Shown here: positions 7,503 through 13,993 of the stretch, one piece after another
How positions within the stretch are numbered: position 1 is the first letter of the stretch
Layout: every line of letters starts with the position of its first letter
Assembly (NCBI GenBank): GCA_900548695.1
Contig: URLC01000008.1
Span: forward strand, 1-30,911
DNA length: 30,911 nt
Direction: 5' to 3'
DNA from: an uncultured Mycoplasmatota bacterium
Lineage (GTDB): Bacteria; Bacillota_I; Bacilli_A; RF39; UBA660
Notes under the pieces: generated by a model
What the model saw: the letters and a program-made list of their open reading frames with translations, nothing else
Databases searched by the model: none
What the model was told of the DNA's origin: nothing
Program-made: the position numbers and the translations under genes

Positions 7503-8390
7503 ATGAAAAGAAAAAGAAATAAAAAAATAATCCTACTTATCTTATTAGTTACTTTGTTAGTTTTTCCATACTCTGTTTTTGCTATGGTAAAACCTACCAA
7601 TGAATTTTATGTGAATGATTATGCTAATATCTTAACTGATGAAACAGAAAAATATATACTAGAAAAATCAGTAGCTCTAGAAAAAGAAACGAAAGCACAA
7701 ATAGTAGTTGTAACAGTTCCAAGCTTAGAAGGAAAGAGTATAGAAGAATATGCAACGGAACTATTTAGAAAATTTGGAATTGGAGACAAAAAAGAAAATA
7801 ATGGTTTATTGCTACTATTAGCCTTAGATGAACGACAATTTAGAGTTGAAGTAGGGTATGGACTTGAAGGAGTTTTACCAGATGGTTTAACCGGAAGGTA
7901 CCAAGATGAATATATAATCCCATATTTAAAAGAAAATAAATGGGATAAAGGAATGGTAAATGGCTACAATGCTTTTTATAAACGAGTAGCTGAAAGTTAT
8001 CAACTAGATGTTAGTGATATCAAAGTAAAAGAAGTAACTTCAAAAGAAGAAGGAGATTTTATCGCCAATCCATTATGGTATCTCGTTTTAGGTATCTGTT
8101 GGTCTATATTCTTTAGTGGACGAAAATCAAAGAAAACAAAGTTTAGAAGAGCTGTTATTGGCTTAATATTAGGAATAATAAACATTGGACTTTTAATTTA
8201 TTCATATTTAGTTTTCCCAACCATATTATCAAATGGACTATTTTCAGAACTAATAATTTTCTTGATAGTTGGCGGCGGCGGATTTTTCTATTTTGGTGGT
8301 AGCGGTTTTAGTAGTGGCGGCTTCGGTGGCGGAGGTTTCTCTGGCGGCGGAGGCTCTTCTGGTGGCGGCGGAAGTTCAAGAGGCTTTTAA
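7503..8390 (+). CDS. TPM-domain membrane protein (YgcG-like)
   Basis: 295-aa exported protein. Residues 8-27 form a signal peptide ending near SVFAM. Residues ~35-165 are a TPM domain: FYVNDYANILTDETE, KAQIVVVTVPSLEGKSIEEY, GIGDKKENNGLLLLLALD and VEVGYGLEGVLPDG are all typical. Three hydrophobic segments (about 190-206, 216-236, 246-264) follow, then a Gly/Ser tail with repeated SGGG units ending in SRGF. This order is standard for YgcG/DUF477 proteins. Start ATG 7503 follows AAGGAG. The Gly tail is encoded by repetitive GGC/GGT, the most G-rich coding stretch in the window. It probably acts with LemA at the membrane; phosphatase activity reported for some TPM proteins is not assured here. 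Confidence 0.93.
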   Translation: MKRKRNKKIILLILLVTLLVFPYSVFAMVKPTNEFYVNDYANILTDETEKYILEKSVALEKETKAQIVVVTVPSLEGKSIEEYATELFRKFGIGDKKENNGLLLLLALDERQFRVEVGYGLEGVLPDGLTGRYQDEYIIPYLKENKWDKGMVNGYNAFYKRVAESYQLDVSDIKVKEVTSKEEGDFIANPLWYLVLGICWSIFFSGRKSKKTKFRRAVIGLILGIINIGLLIYSYLVFPTILSNGLFSELIIFLIVGGGGFFYFGGSGFSSGGFGGGGFSGGGGSSGGGGSSRGF

Positions 8391-8396
8391 CCATAT

Positions 8397-8422
8397 AAAA
8401 ACAGGAGTAATCCTGTTTTTTT
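8397..8422. terminator. Bidirectional terminator between the TPM gene and coat genes
   Basis: AAAAACAGGA (8397-8406) pairs with TCCTGTTTTT (8411-8420), loop GTAA. T runs are present on both strands, so it can end both converging units. Confidence 0.88.
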
Positions 8423-8435
8423 TATTTTGCTATCT

Positions 8436-8840
8436 TCAGCAAATATCAATAAAGGTATCTGGAAGACAACGAAGTGCTCCAACACACTCTAAATTAATAG
8501 TGAAAAATTCATTTGTACCCACATATTTATTACATTGAGAATCAAAGTATAAAATACGACATGTACAGCAACAATCATCCATAGCTTCAATTCGGAATAC
8601 ATCTGAATTAGCAGATTGACCATTTACACTACAAGAAAAATTCCAAGGATTTCCAGTACAACAATTATATAGCATAATAGGTCGAGTGTTATAACAAACT
8701 GTATTACAAACAGGTCCTAAATAAGGTTTATCACAACCACTAAACTTTTCGTTATCAAAGTCTTGTTTTTGCAATAATAAAATTTTTCTTAAAACTTCCG
8801 CAATGCATCCACATTCTTTTTTTACTTCACCACAACTCAT
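8436..8840 (-). CDS. CotY/CotZ-like spore coat protein
   Basis: 134-aa Cys-rich protein of the CotY/CotZ (CotZ-related) family, structural proteins of the outer crust or exosporium of Bacillus spores that crosslink through disulfides. Visible signs: an MSCGEV start, CGCIAEVLRKILLLQ helix (11-25), a TRPIMLY segment, VFRIEAMDDCCCTCRIL with four clustered Cys, and the ending ECVGALRCLPDTFIDIC. About 16 Cys are present. ATG 8840 follows AAGGAGGAG on the minus strand. It lies 15 nt downstream of a paralogous gene and probably shares its sporulation-type promoter at 9244-9272. Confidence 0.85.
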   Translation of the reverse strand: MSCGEVKKECGCIAEVLRKILLLQKQDFDNEKFSGCDKPYLGPVCNTVCYNTRPIMLYNCCTGNPWNFSCSVNGQSANSDVFRIEAMDDCCCTCRILYFDSQCNKYVGTNEFFTINLECVGALRCLPDTFIDIC

Positions 8841-8855
8841 ATTATCTCCTCCTTT

Positions 8856-9215
8856 CTATAAACATGGAATAAAAGTATCAGGGAAACAACGAACAACACA
8901 AAAGCAATTAGTATCGATTGTGATAAATTCACGTGTCGCAATGTAACCGTCATCACATGTCTTTAATGCTTGAAGAGTAACACAATTGTCATTAATTTTT
9001 TCTACTCTAAAAAAGTGATTGCAACAAAAACTAAACAAAGAGCCATCTTTTGTATATAAAGAAATAGGACGAGTGTTATAACAATCACAATTATTAGACA
9101 TAGCCCCTAAAAAGGGGCGGGCACATCCTTCTTCCAAAACATGATGATTAGCTGAATTTCTTTGTAGTAAATCGATAACTTTCAGTAAATTTAGAATACA
9201 GTTATTATTTCTCAC
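8856..9215 (-). CDS. CotY/CotZ-like spore coat protein (paralog)
   Basis: 119-aa paralog of the next gene, sharing the scheme helix, RPFLGAMSN-CDCYNTRPISLY, FRVEKINDNCVTLQAL, TREFITID and C-FCVVRCFPDTFIPCL. It is Cys-rich and of a size usual for CotY/CotZ proteins. It starts at GTG 9215 (the overlapping ATG is out of frame and meets TGA at once), with GAGGTGG upstream. It is first in a two-gene minus-strand operon that arose by tandem duplication. Its promoter (9244-9272) resembles mother-cell sigma-K/sigma-E promoters, consistent with late expression during spore formation. Confidence 0.85.
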   Translation of the reverse strand: MRNNNCILNLLKVIDLLQRNSANHHVLEEGCARPFLGAMSNNCDCYNTRPISLYTKDGSLFSFCCNHFFRVEKINDNCVTLQALKTCDDGYIATREFITIDTNCFCVVRCFPDTFIPCL

Positions 9216-9243
9216 ATGACCACCTCTTAATCTTTATCTAATA

Positions 9244-9272
9244 TAAACTATTCCAAAAATAACATTTGGTGT
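9244..9272 (-). promoter_or_regulatory. Sporulation-type (sigma-K/sigma-E-like) promoter of the coat operon
   Basis: On the minus strand ACACC (9272-9268) is followed after 15 nt by AATAGTTTA (9252-9244), matching the sigma-K scheme of an AC -35 and CATAnnnTA -10 except for the first base. It lies 29 nt before the GTG start. Confidence 0.6.
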
Positions 9273-9319
9273 TTATATATACCCATAAAATACTATGTAA
9301 AGTAATAAGGAAAAATGTT

Positions 9320-9335
9320 AAAGTTTGTAAACTTT
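9320..9335. promoter_or_regulatory. Inverted repeat abutting the type VII operon promoter
   Basis: AAAGTTT-GT-AAACTTT, a perfect 7-bp palindrome, ends one base before the -35. It is a possible operator or activator site. It also sits in the coat-operon divergent region. Confidence 0.4.
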
Positions 9336-9336
9336 C

Positions 9337-9366
9337 TTGACTGAAAAACAAAAAAGGAAATATAAT
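9337..9366 (+). promoter_or_regulatory. Strong sigma-A promoter of the type VII/LXG-like operon
   Basis: TTGACT (9337-9342), 18-nt spacer, TATAAT (9361-9366). Transcription should start near 9373. Confidence 0.85.
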
Positions 9367-9373
9367 AGACTTA

Positions 9374-9402
9374 TAAGAATATAAAGGGTAGAGATATTCT
9401 TA
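9374..9402 (+). promoter_or_regulatory. 5' leader stem-loop of the type VII/LXG-like operon
   Basis: TAAGAATAT (9374-9382) pairs with ATATTCTTA (9394-9402), loop of 11 nt, right at the predicted 5' end. A transcript-protecting hairpin is likely; AGGAGGTG at 9411-9418 remains free. Confidence 0.5.
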
Positions 9403-9423
9403 CAAAATATAGGAGGTGAATAC

Positions 9424-9714
9424 ATGTCAACAATTCATGTAGATGAAGCATCATTAAATGATTTAAAGAATGCTTTAGCAACAGCAGGAGAATCATACAA
9501 ATCAAACTTAGTAAGATTGACAAACTTAATCAATGAAATTACAAGTGGAGATATTCAAGGAGATTTAGCAGTTGATTTACTAAACAAATTCCAAGCAAAA
9601 GAAGGAGTTTTAAATGGATTAGCAAATACAATTGATGAAGCTAGTGAATATATGGGAATGCAAACTACTAAGTTTGGTACTTTAATCGACAGTACAAAAG
9701 CAGGAATGAAATAG
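9424..9714 (+). CDS. WXG100/ESX-like small secreted protein
   Basis: 96-aa, two-helix protein of WXG100 size, predicted as a type VII secretion (ESX) substrate or chaperone partner. Helix one spans about 8-40, a turn SGDIQGDLA (41-49) stands where WxG is normally found, and helix two spans about 50-90. There is no Cys or signal peptide. The classic Trp is missing, so it is a divergent family member. Start ATG 9424 follows a perfect AGGAGGTG. As first gene of a strongly promoted operon with another WXG100-like protein and a DUF4176 protein it is probably abundant. The assignment rests on size, helix-turn-helix outline and context. Confidence 0.72.
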   Translation: MSTIHVDEASLNDLKNALATAGESYKSNLVRLTNLINEITSGDIQGDLAVDLLNKFQAKEGVLNGLANTIDEASEYMGMQTTKFGTLIDSTKAGMK

Positions 9715-9739
9715 TTAATCAAAGAAAGGTGGTAAATGT

Positions 9740-10015
9740 ATGAATATTACAATTAATCCAGGTGCAGCTACAGAAGATGCTGCCCAAATCGATAGCATTG
9801 TTTCACAAATCCAAAGTGATATGGAAACATTAGATGGAGCAATTAAAAGAAATATCCCAGATGGTGTTCAAACTTCATGGTCTGATACTGTAAGAGCAAA
9901 CTGGGAAGGTTATTATAACGCTGATGTTCCAGCTGCTATGGAAGATATGAAATTATCTGCTGCTAACTTAAGACTTGCTGTAGAACAAGCATTAAGTTAC
10001 GATCAAGAAAGATAA
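9740..10015 (+). CDS. WXG100-like protein
   Basis: 91-aa helical hairpin protein. Helix one runs about 10-40; the turn TSWSDTVRANWEGYY (45-59) holds two Trp and a W-E-G triplet similar to the WxG motif; helix two follows to the end with an ALSYDQER tail. This fits the WXG100 superfamily, whose members dimerise and are exported by the EssC/EccC ATPase. I see no exact YxxxD/E export motif at the C-terminus. Start ATG 9740 follows AGGTGG. It likely pairs with the preceding protein as a heterodimer. Confidence 0.78.
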   Translation: MNITINPGAATEDAAQIDSIVSQIQSDMETLDGAIKRNIPDGVQTSWSDTVRANWEGYYNADVPAAMEDMKLSAANLRLAVEQALSYDQER

Positions 10016-10020
10016 TAAAA

Positions 10021-10079
10021 TACATTGCACTATGCAATGTATAGTAAAGGAAAAAAATATGGTATTTTTCTTTTACTAT
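10021..10079 (+). repeat. Two tandem intercistronic RNA hairpins
   Basis: TACATTGCA (10021-10029) pairs with TGCAATGTA (10033-10041). ATAGTAAAGGAAAAA (10041-10055) then pairs with TTTTTCTTTTACTAT (10065-10079), one G-U. TGCACTGTA (10079-10087) could replace the first partner with one mismatch. No T run follows, so processing or mRNA stabilisation is likelier than termination. Confidence 0.6.
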
Positions 10080-10114
10080 GCACTGTAAATACAAATAAAA
10101 AGGGAGTGAGACAT

Positions 10115-10459
10115 ATGCATTATGGAATAACATCAGCAAGTCAAATCATTGATATAGCTGGTATTAGATCAGGAATCGAAAAGATAAAATCAACAGCAGC
10201 AGACTTTAATGATTGTGCTACCGCAGTAAACGCGGCAGCTGATATTTGTAATGCTGAGGCATTAGCGATAGAAGGGAAGACCATGCAACCAACTATCAAT
10301 GAACTTGCAGAACAAATTAAATCTATTCAGTCATCAGTAGAAGAATTGGCAGATAGTATTTTATCCGTGGCAAATCAAGTATACAATGCCCAAAATGCAG
10401 AATTACAAGAATATCAAGAAAGATTGAGAAGAGAAGCGGAGGCAAAGAAAAATGGCTAG
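10115..10459 (+). CDS. Small helical protein, likely LXG/type VII partner
   Basis: 114-aa helical protein of unknown family. It starts at ATG 10115, which follows GGGAGTGAG; the longer frame from 10025 runs through the intercistronic hairpins and lacks a ribosome site. The sequence shows two long amphipathic helices (about 15-50 and 58-112) with a charged, Glu/Arg-rich C-terminal end, resembling the small helical partners encoded just before LXG proteins in Bacillota, which bind the LXG stalk and guide its export. It overlaps the next gene by 8 bp, so the two are translationally coupled and probably interact. Confidence 0.65.
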   Translation: MHYGITSASQIIDIAGIRSGIEKIKSTAADFNDCATAVNAAADICNAEALAIEGKTMQPTINELAEQIKSIQSSVEELADSILSVANQVYNAQNAELQEYQERLRREAEAKKNG

Positions 10460-12893
10460 ATATGATTATGATGCAGAAAAAGTTAATTCAGCACTAGACA
10501 CATTAGCAACAGCAAAGAAAAAACTATCATCAACAGCTTCTGAATTTTCTTCTGCATTAAGTGAAATAGTAACAGCATCAAAAGGATATTTAGATGTTGA
10601 TACTGGAACATTACCAGCAATTCCAGGGGAAGTAGAAAGTAGTATTGATGAACTAAGTACTATGATTTCTGAAAAGCAAACGGAGATTGAAGAGTATAAT
10701 GCCTCTCCTTGGTACGAAAAGTTATTCGGAAGTATTGGTATGGGAATTACAAAACTAGGTGAAGGTATAGCAACAGCAGGAGAACAACTTGTAGATGGGT
10801 GTGCTACAATTGTTGGTTGGGGAGCAGGAGCTTGGGATATATTAGCGGGGACGAATTCGCAAGATGGTATATCGGACTTTATAGAAAAAGACCATGTTGG
10901 TGATTTCTTTGCTGATCAATATGAAAATGGTGCTCTAAAATGGATAAATGATAAATCAATTTTTTCACATACAAGTACAGCTGCCAATGTATTCAAAGGA
11001 GTGGGAGTAGCAACAGGCTACGTGGGAGTAGCTTTCCTAACCGGTGGAGCAGGAGCAGCCATGGGAGGTACTTCGATTGCAGCTGGTGGAACAGCAGCCA
11101 TAGGTTCGTTAGGTGTAAATGCAACCATTGCTGGTCTCGGAGGTCTAGGAAGTGGTACTCAAAGCGGACTACAACAAGGAATGTCATTTGGTGATGCTTC
11201 ATTAGAAGGTGCAAAACAAGGAGTTTGGCAAGCTGGAACTGTATTTGCTGCTGGAAAGTTAACTCAAAAGTTAGCAAGTCCTAAAACAAGCAGTAGTACA
11301 GAATTATCACTTTTGGACGATAATGCAAATTTAGTAACTAAAGGAACGGCTAAAGCATCATCCAATACAAATAAGGTAACAACAGCAACTAAAGGAAATT
11401 CTCAAACACTTAAAGCAGGAGATACTTTTAAAGTAGGTGATGATACCATAGAATTTGTTAAAATGGGGAAAAAAGGAGATCAATATATCGTTAAGAGAAA
11501 TGGAAGACTTGAAAATATAAGTTGTACTTCAGGAAAAACATCATGGGGGGAAACGATAGATGACTTATCAATGTTTTCTAAAGCTAATCCAACTAGTTCT
11601 AATGTAACTGTTAAAAATACAACACCACCACAGACAGAAACACCATTAGCGTTACCGGGCTCTAGTAACTCGTCATCCATATTTTCTAATATGAAGAATA
11701 AGGTAATAAATGGAGCTAAGTCTGTTGGTAATAAAATTGTTTCTACTCCAGGAGCTACAGGAAACGTAGTTGCAAGTAGTATTAATCAATTTAGGGCTCA
11801 AAATGCCAATTCTCAGTTTAGAATACAAAATGATCCATCAAATCATGTTCCAGTAAATGCGGATTTACCGGATGCAATAGCATTTAAAAATGAAACATTT
11901 AAGCCTAAAGAGGAAGCAAAAGACACTACTCCAACCGACACAACGCAACAAGAAGAACCAAATGGAAACAGTAGTGCTACTGCTCAACCACAAGATAATA
12001 GTGAAAATGCATTTCCAACAGGAACTCAGTCTCAAGCTAGAGTTGATTCGACTCCAAGTAATAATACTAGTTCAGTAGAACAACCTAACATTGAACCGCC
12101 AAAGGTTGATAATACAACAAAACCAGTGCCACCAACAAATAATCCATCAACACCAAATACGACTCCACCAACAGAAAATGGAGCTGGAAATGGTATGAGC
12201 GATGGAATGACTGAAATTGAAGAACCGGTTCCTGGAACACCAGAAACCCCAGTTACTCCACCAAGCAATAACAATGATTCTACAAATGGAGCAGCTGATA
12301 ACATTGGAAATATTATATCAGGAGGAAATAATTCAAATAATGGTGGAAACTATACAGGATCAGTAATGGGTGGTTTTAATAATAATCACAATAATATTGG
12401 TGGACCAACTGGACCTGATGCCGGATTATCTTATGAAGATAAGCCAGGAATTGATATATTAGATGATGAACCAACATTAATAGGTAAAGATAACGATGCT
12501 GGTTTAGATGTAATTAGTATTGATAAAGGAAAAACAGGAACTCCATCAACATCTAATGGTGGAGTAAGTGCAGTAATTCCAACCGTATTAGGAGTAGGTG
12601 CAGCTGCCGCTGCTGGAGTTGCAGGAGTTCATTATATCAAAAAGAAAAAGGGAGCCGAAGATAACGAATACTATGAAGACGAAAATGATAATCAATCATC
12701 ATTCTTAGGAGAATATAAACCAGTAGCCAATGATAATTATGATTATCAGTCAAATGATGAAGAAGAATTGATAACAGAAACACCTAAATATAAAGCGGGT
12801 ACTGTAAATCAATTAACATTAGATGATGGTGCAAATGTAATAATTAATGAAGATAATAATATTATTGCCCCTCAAAAAGAAGAGTTGGAATAG
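10452..12893 (+). CDS. Large LXG-like, membrane-anchored surface protein
   Basis: 813 aa, not assignable to a named family. In order: an N-terminal helical region (1-90) like a WXG100/LXG stalk; a hydrophobic Gly/Ala-rich region (about 180-275) like the glycine-zipper segments of LXG proteins; a small beta-like domain with LKAGDTFKVGDDTIEF (about 320-360); a long Pro/Thr/Asn/Ser-rich linker (about 390-640); an acidic segment; a transmembrane helix near 704-729 stopped by KKKK; and an 80-residue acidic tail. No toxin domain or catalytic motif is seen, and a C-terminal membrane anchor is unusual for an LXG toxin. There is no signal peptide, so export would need type VII secretion. GGAGG precedes ATG 10452. 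Adhesin, scaffold or surface receptor roles are possible. Confidence 0.7.
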   Translation: MARYDYDAEKVNSALDTLATAKKKLSSTASEFSSALSEIVTASKGYLDVDTGTLPAIPGEVESSIDELSTMISEKQTEIEEYNASPWYEKLFGSIGMGITKLGEGIATAGEQLVDGCATIVGWGAGAWDILAGTNSQDGISDFIEKDHVGDFFADQYENGALKWINDKSIFSHTSTAANVFKGVGVATGYVGVAFLTGGAGAAMGGTSIAAGGTAAIGSLGVNATIAGLGGLGSGTQSGLQQGMSFGDASLEGAKQGVWQAGTVFAAGKLTQKLASPKTSSSTELSLLDDNANLVTKGTAKASSNTNKVTTATKGNSQTLKAGDTFKVGDDTIEFVKMGKKGDQYIVKRNGRLENISCTSGKTSWGETIDDLSMFSKANPTSSNVTVKNTTPPQTETPLALPGSSNSSSIFSNMKNKVINGAKSVGNKIVSTPGATGNVVASSINQFRAQNANSQFRIQNDPSNHVPVNADLPDAIAFKNETFKPKEEAKDTTPTDTTQQEEPNGNSSATAQPQDNSENAFPTGTQSQARVDSTPSNNTSSVEQPNIEPPKVDNTTKPVPPTNNPSTPNTTPPTENGAGNGMSDGMTEIEEPVPGTPETPVTPPSNNNDSTNGAADNIGNIISGGNNSNNGGNYTGSVMGGFNNNHNNIGGPTGPDAGLSYEDKPGIDILDDEPTLIGKDNDAGLDVISIDKGKTGTPSTSNGGVSAVIPTVLGVGAAAAAGVAGVHYIKKKKGAEDNEYYEDENDNQSSFLGEYKPVANDNYDYQSNDEEELITETPKYKAGTVNQLTLDDGANVIINEDNNIIAPQKEELE

Positions 12894-12905
12894 GAGGATA
12901 TAAAA

Positions 12906-13217
12906 ATGGATAAAAAAGTACCAGAAAAGTTTTTACCAATAGGAACTACAGTAATGCTAAAGGGCGGACATACTCCCGTAATGATTACTTCATATTGTGT
13001 TTTTCCAAAAACGAACAAAAAAGAATTATATGATTATGGATCATGTCCATACCCACAAGGAGTCATAGATCCAGATACAGTTCATGCTTTTAATCATAAT
13101 CAAATTGAAGAAATTCTTCATATGGGATATGATACAAATGACTCCAAAGAACTATCAAGAATATTAAATGGTGGTCTAGAAATTTATAAAAGCAAATTAG
13201 AAAAAGAAAGCAACTAA
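12906..13217 (+). CDS. DUF4176 domain protein (LXG-locus accessory)
   Basis: 103-aa soluble protein with the DUF4176 pattern: FLPIGTTVMLKGGHTPVMIT, a YDYGSCPYPQGV segment, then AFNHNQIEEILHMGY. Genes of this family are typically found beside LXG and WXG100 genes in Bacillota, so it supports the type VII interpretation of the operon. It is probably cytoplasmic and aids export or stability of the large protein. Start ATG 12906 follows GGAGGATAT, 12 nt after the previous stop. It is the last gene of the operon, with the terminator overlapping its end. Confidence 0.82.
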   Translation: MDKKVPEKFLPIGTTVMLKGGHTPVMITSYCVFPKTNKKELYDYGSCPYPQGVIDPDTVHAFNHNQIEEILHMGYDTNDSKELSRILNGGLEIYKSKLEKESN

Positions 13218-13234
13218 TAATACTTTCTTTTTTA
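13201..13234 (+). terminator. Terminator of the type VII/LXG-like operon
   Basis: AAAAAGAAAG (13201-13210) pairs with CTTTCTTTTT (13223-13232), loop 12 nt, with more T. It overlaps the DUF4176 stop codon. Confidence 0.78.
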
Positions 13235-13246
13235 TTTAGAGTATAG

Positions 13247-13252
13247 TATAAT
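13247..13252 (+). promoter_or_regulatory. -10 element before the EIIB-like gene
   Basis: TATAAT 18 nt before the start codon. The -35 position falls in the terminator T run and is poor. Confidence 0.45.
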
Positions 13253-13269
13253 GAATATGGTGAAAGAAT

Positions 13270-13575
13270 ATGCAATATTTAATTATAATTGTAGTCCTTC
13301 TAATCATTTTATTGGCAATACTAAAAGCTACGAAAAAAGATGCTAACTTAGATTTCAATAAATTAGTTGAATTACTTGGTGGAAAAGAAAATATTATTGA
13401 TACAGAAATCAATCTTTCCAGATTTAAAGTAACTTTAAAAGATATTAATAAAGCTAATAAAGAAGGAATACAAAAATTAGGTGCTAAAGGAATTGTTGAA
13501 ATAGATAATCAACTAAAAATTATTTTAGGACCAGAATCAAAACAATTAAAAAAATATATTGACGGATTAAAATAA
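13270..13575 (+). CDS. Membrane-anchored PTS EIIB-like domain lacking the phosphocysteine
   Basis: 101 aa: an N-terminal membrane helix (3-20) and a cytoplasmic domain (29-100) that reads like the EIIB domain of glucose-type phosphotransferase permeases: LVELLGGKENI (32-42), RFKVTLKD (51-58), KLGAKGIVEI (69-78) and ILGPES (85-90). In active EIIB a Cys stands seven residues after the G-K-E-N-I isoleucine-asparagine pair, in the D-A-C-I-T-R context; here that site is Asn48 (NLSR), and the protein has no Cys at all. It cannot carry phosphate in the usual way. It has no sugar-transport neighbour. It may be a structural or regulatory relic of the fold. ATG 13270 follows GGTGAAAG. Confidence 0.72.
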   Translation: MQYLIIIVVLLIILLAILKATKKDANLDFNKLVELLGGKENIIDTEINLSRFKVTLKDINKANKEGIQKLGAKGIVEIDNQLKIILGPESKQLKKYIDGLK

Positions 13576-13588
13576 TCCGTTTTTTTTG
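13562..13588 (+). terminator. Terminator after the EIIB-like gene
   Basis: ACGGATTA (13562-13569) pairs with TAATCCGT (13573-13580), loop AAA, followed by eight T. The stem includes the stop codon. Confidence 0.88.
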
Positions 13589-13589
13589 C

Positions 13590-13615
13590 AAAAAAAAATT
13601 CAACCTAAGATTGAA
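13590..13615 (-). terminator. Terminator of the XRE regulator gene (minus strand)
   Basis: On the minus strand TTCAATC (13615-13609) pairs with GGTTGAA (13605-13599), loop TTA, one G-U pair, then a long T run. Confidence 0.7.
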
Positions 13616-13853
13616 CTTTAAATTCTTCGGGATCGATTTCTACTAATTTATCTAAACCGACATTCAAAACTTTTGAAATATTCCAAACAGTTTCAAAAGA
13701 AAATGTCTTTTTCCCTTTTTTCGACTCAATTCTTCGAATAAACTCGTGTGAAACACCCACTGCTTCAGCTAATTGTGCTTGAGTCAACCCTCTTTCTTTT
13801 CTATACTTTTTGATATTTCTAGAAACTTGCTCATAAATATTAATTTCATACAT
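13605..13853 (-). CDS. XRE-family helix-turn-helix regulator
   Basis: 82-aa DNA-binding protein made almost wholly of one HTH_3 domain. The motif reads IKKYRKERGLTQAQLAEAVG, then VSHEFIRRIESKKGKK as recognition helix and turn, and VWNISKVLNVGLDKL. ATG 13853 follows GGTGAT and is preferred to the in-frame TTG at 13883, which has no ribosome site. It is transcribed away from the kinase gene, with a shared ~140-bp intergenic region, so it may regulate itself or the kinase. Small single-domain XRE proteins are common transcription repressors. No membrane or ligand domain is seen. Confidence 0.9.
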   Translation of the reverse strand: MYEINIYEQVSRNIKKYRKERGLTQAQLAEAVGVSHEFIRRIESKKGKKTFSFETVWNISKVLNVGLDKLVEIDPEEFKVQS

Positions 13854-13943
13854 AGTAATCACCACAAATTCATTATGAAACAAGTAAAAAAAATAGTATG
13901 TAAACGGCTAGTGAACATTATTTTAAAAAAAAGACTCCCATAT

Positions 13944-13960
13944 TTCGACAAAATTCGACA
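13944..13960 (+). promoter_or_regulatory. Tandem Spo0A boxes upstream of the kinase gene
   Basis: TTCGACA occurs at 13944-13950 and again at 13954-13960, exactly 10 bp apart. This is the perfect complement of the 0A box TGTCGAA. TACAAT follows at 13972-13977; its distance from the first TTCGAC is 22 bp, the same as the -35/-10 gap known for the Spo0A-activated spoIIG promoter. Confidence 0.68.
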
Positions 13961-13993
13961 TAGAAAAATTCTACAATAATATAGGTGATAATT

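Noticed and set aside
8269..8538. 89-codon Ala-rich frame
   Set aside because: Frame shadow of the GGC/GGT repeats encoding the Gly-rich tail of the TPM protein.
9320..9335. Palindrome as a terminator
   Set aside because: No gene on either strand reads into it, and its loop of two bases with no T run is unsuitable.
10025..10114. Longer N-terminus for the 114-aa helical protein
   Set aside because: This part is made of the intercistronic hairpins; the ATG at 10115 has a good ribosome site.
10993..11277. Leu-rich frame on the minus strand
   Set aside because: Antisense shadow of the Gly/Ala-rich part of the 813-aa protein, with no ribosome site.
13720..13730. Third Spo0A-like box (TTCGACT)
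   Set aside because: One mismatch, and it lies inside the XRE coding region away from a promoter.
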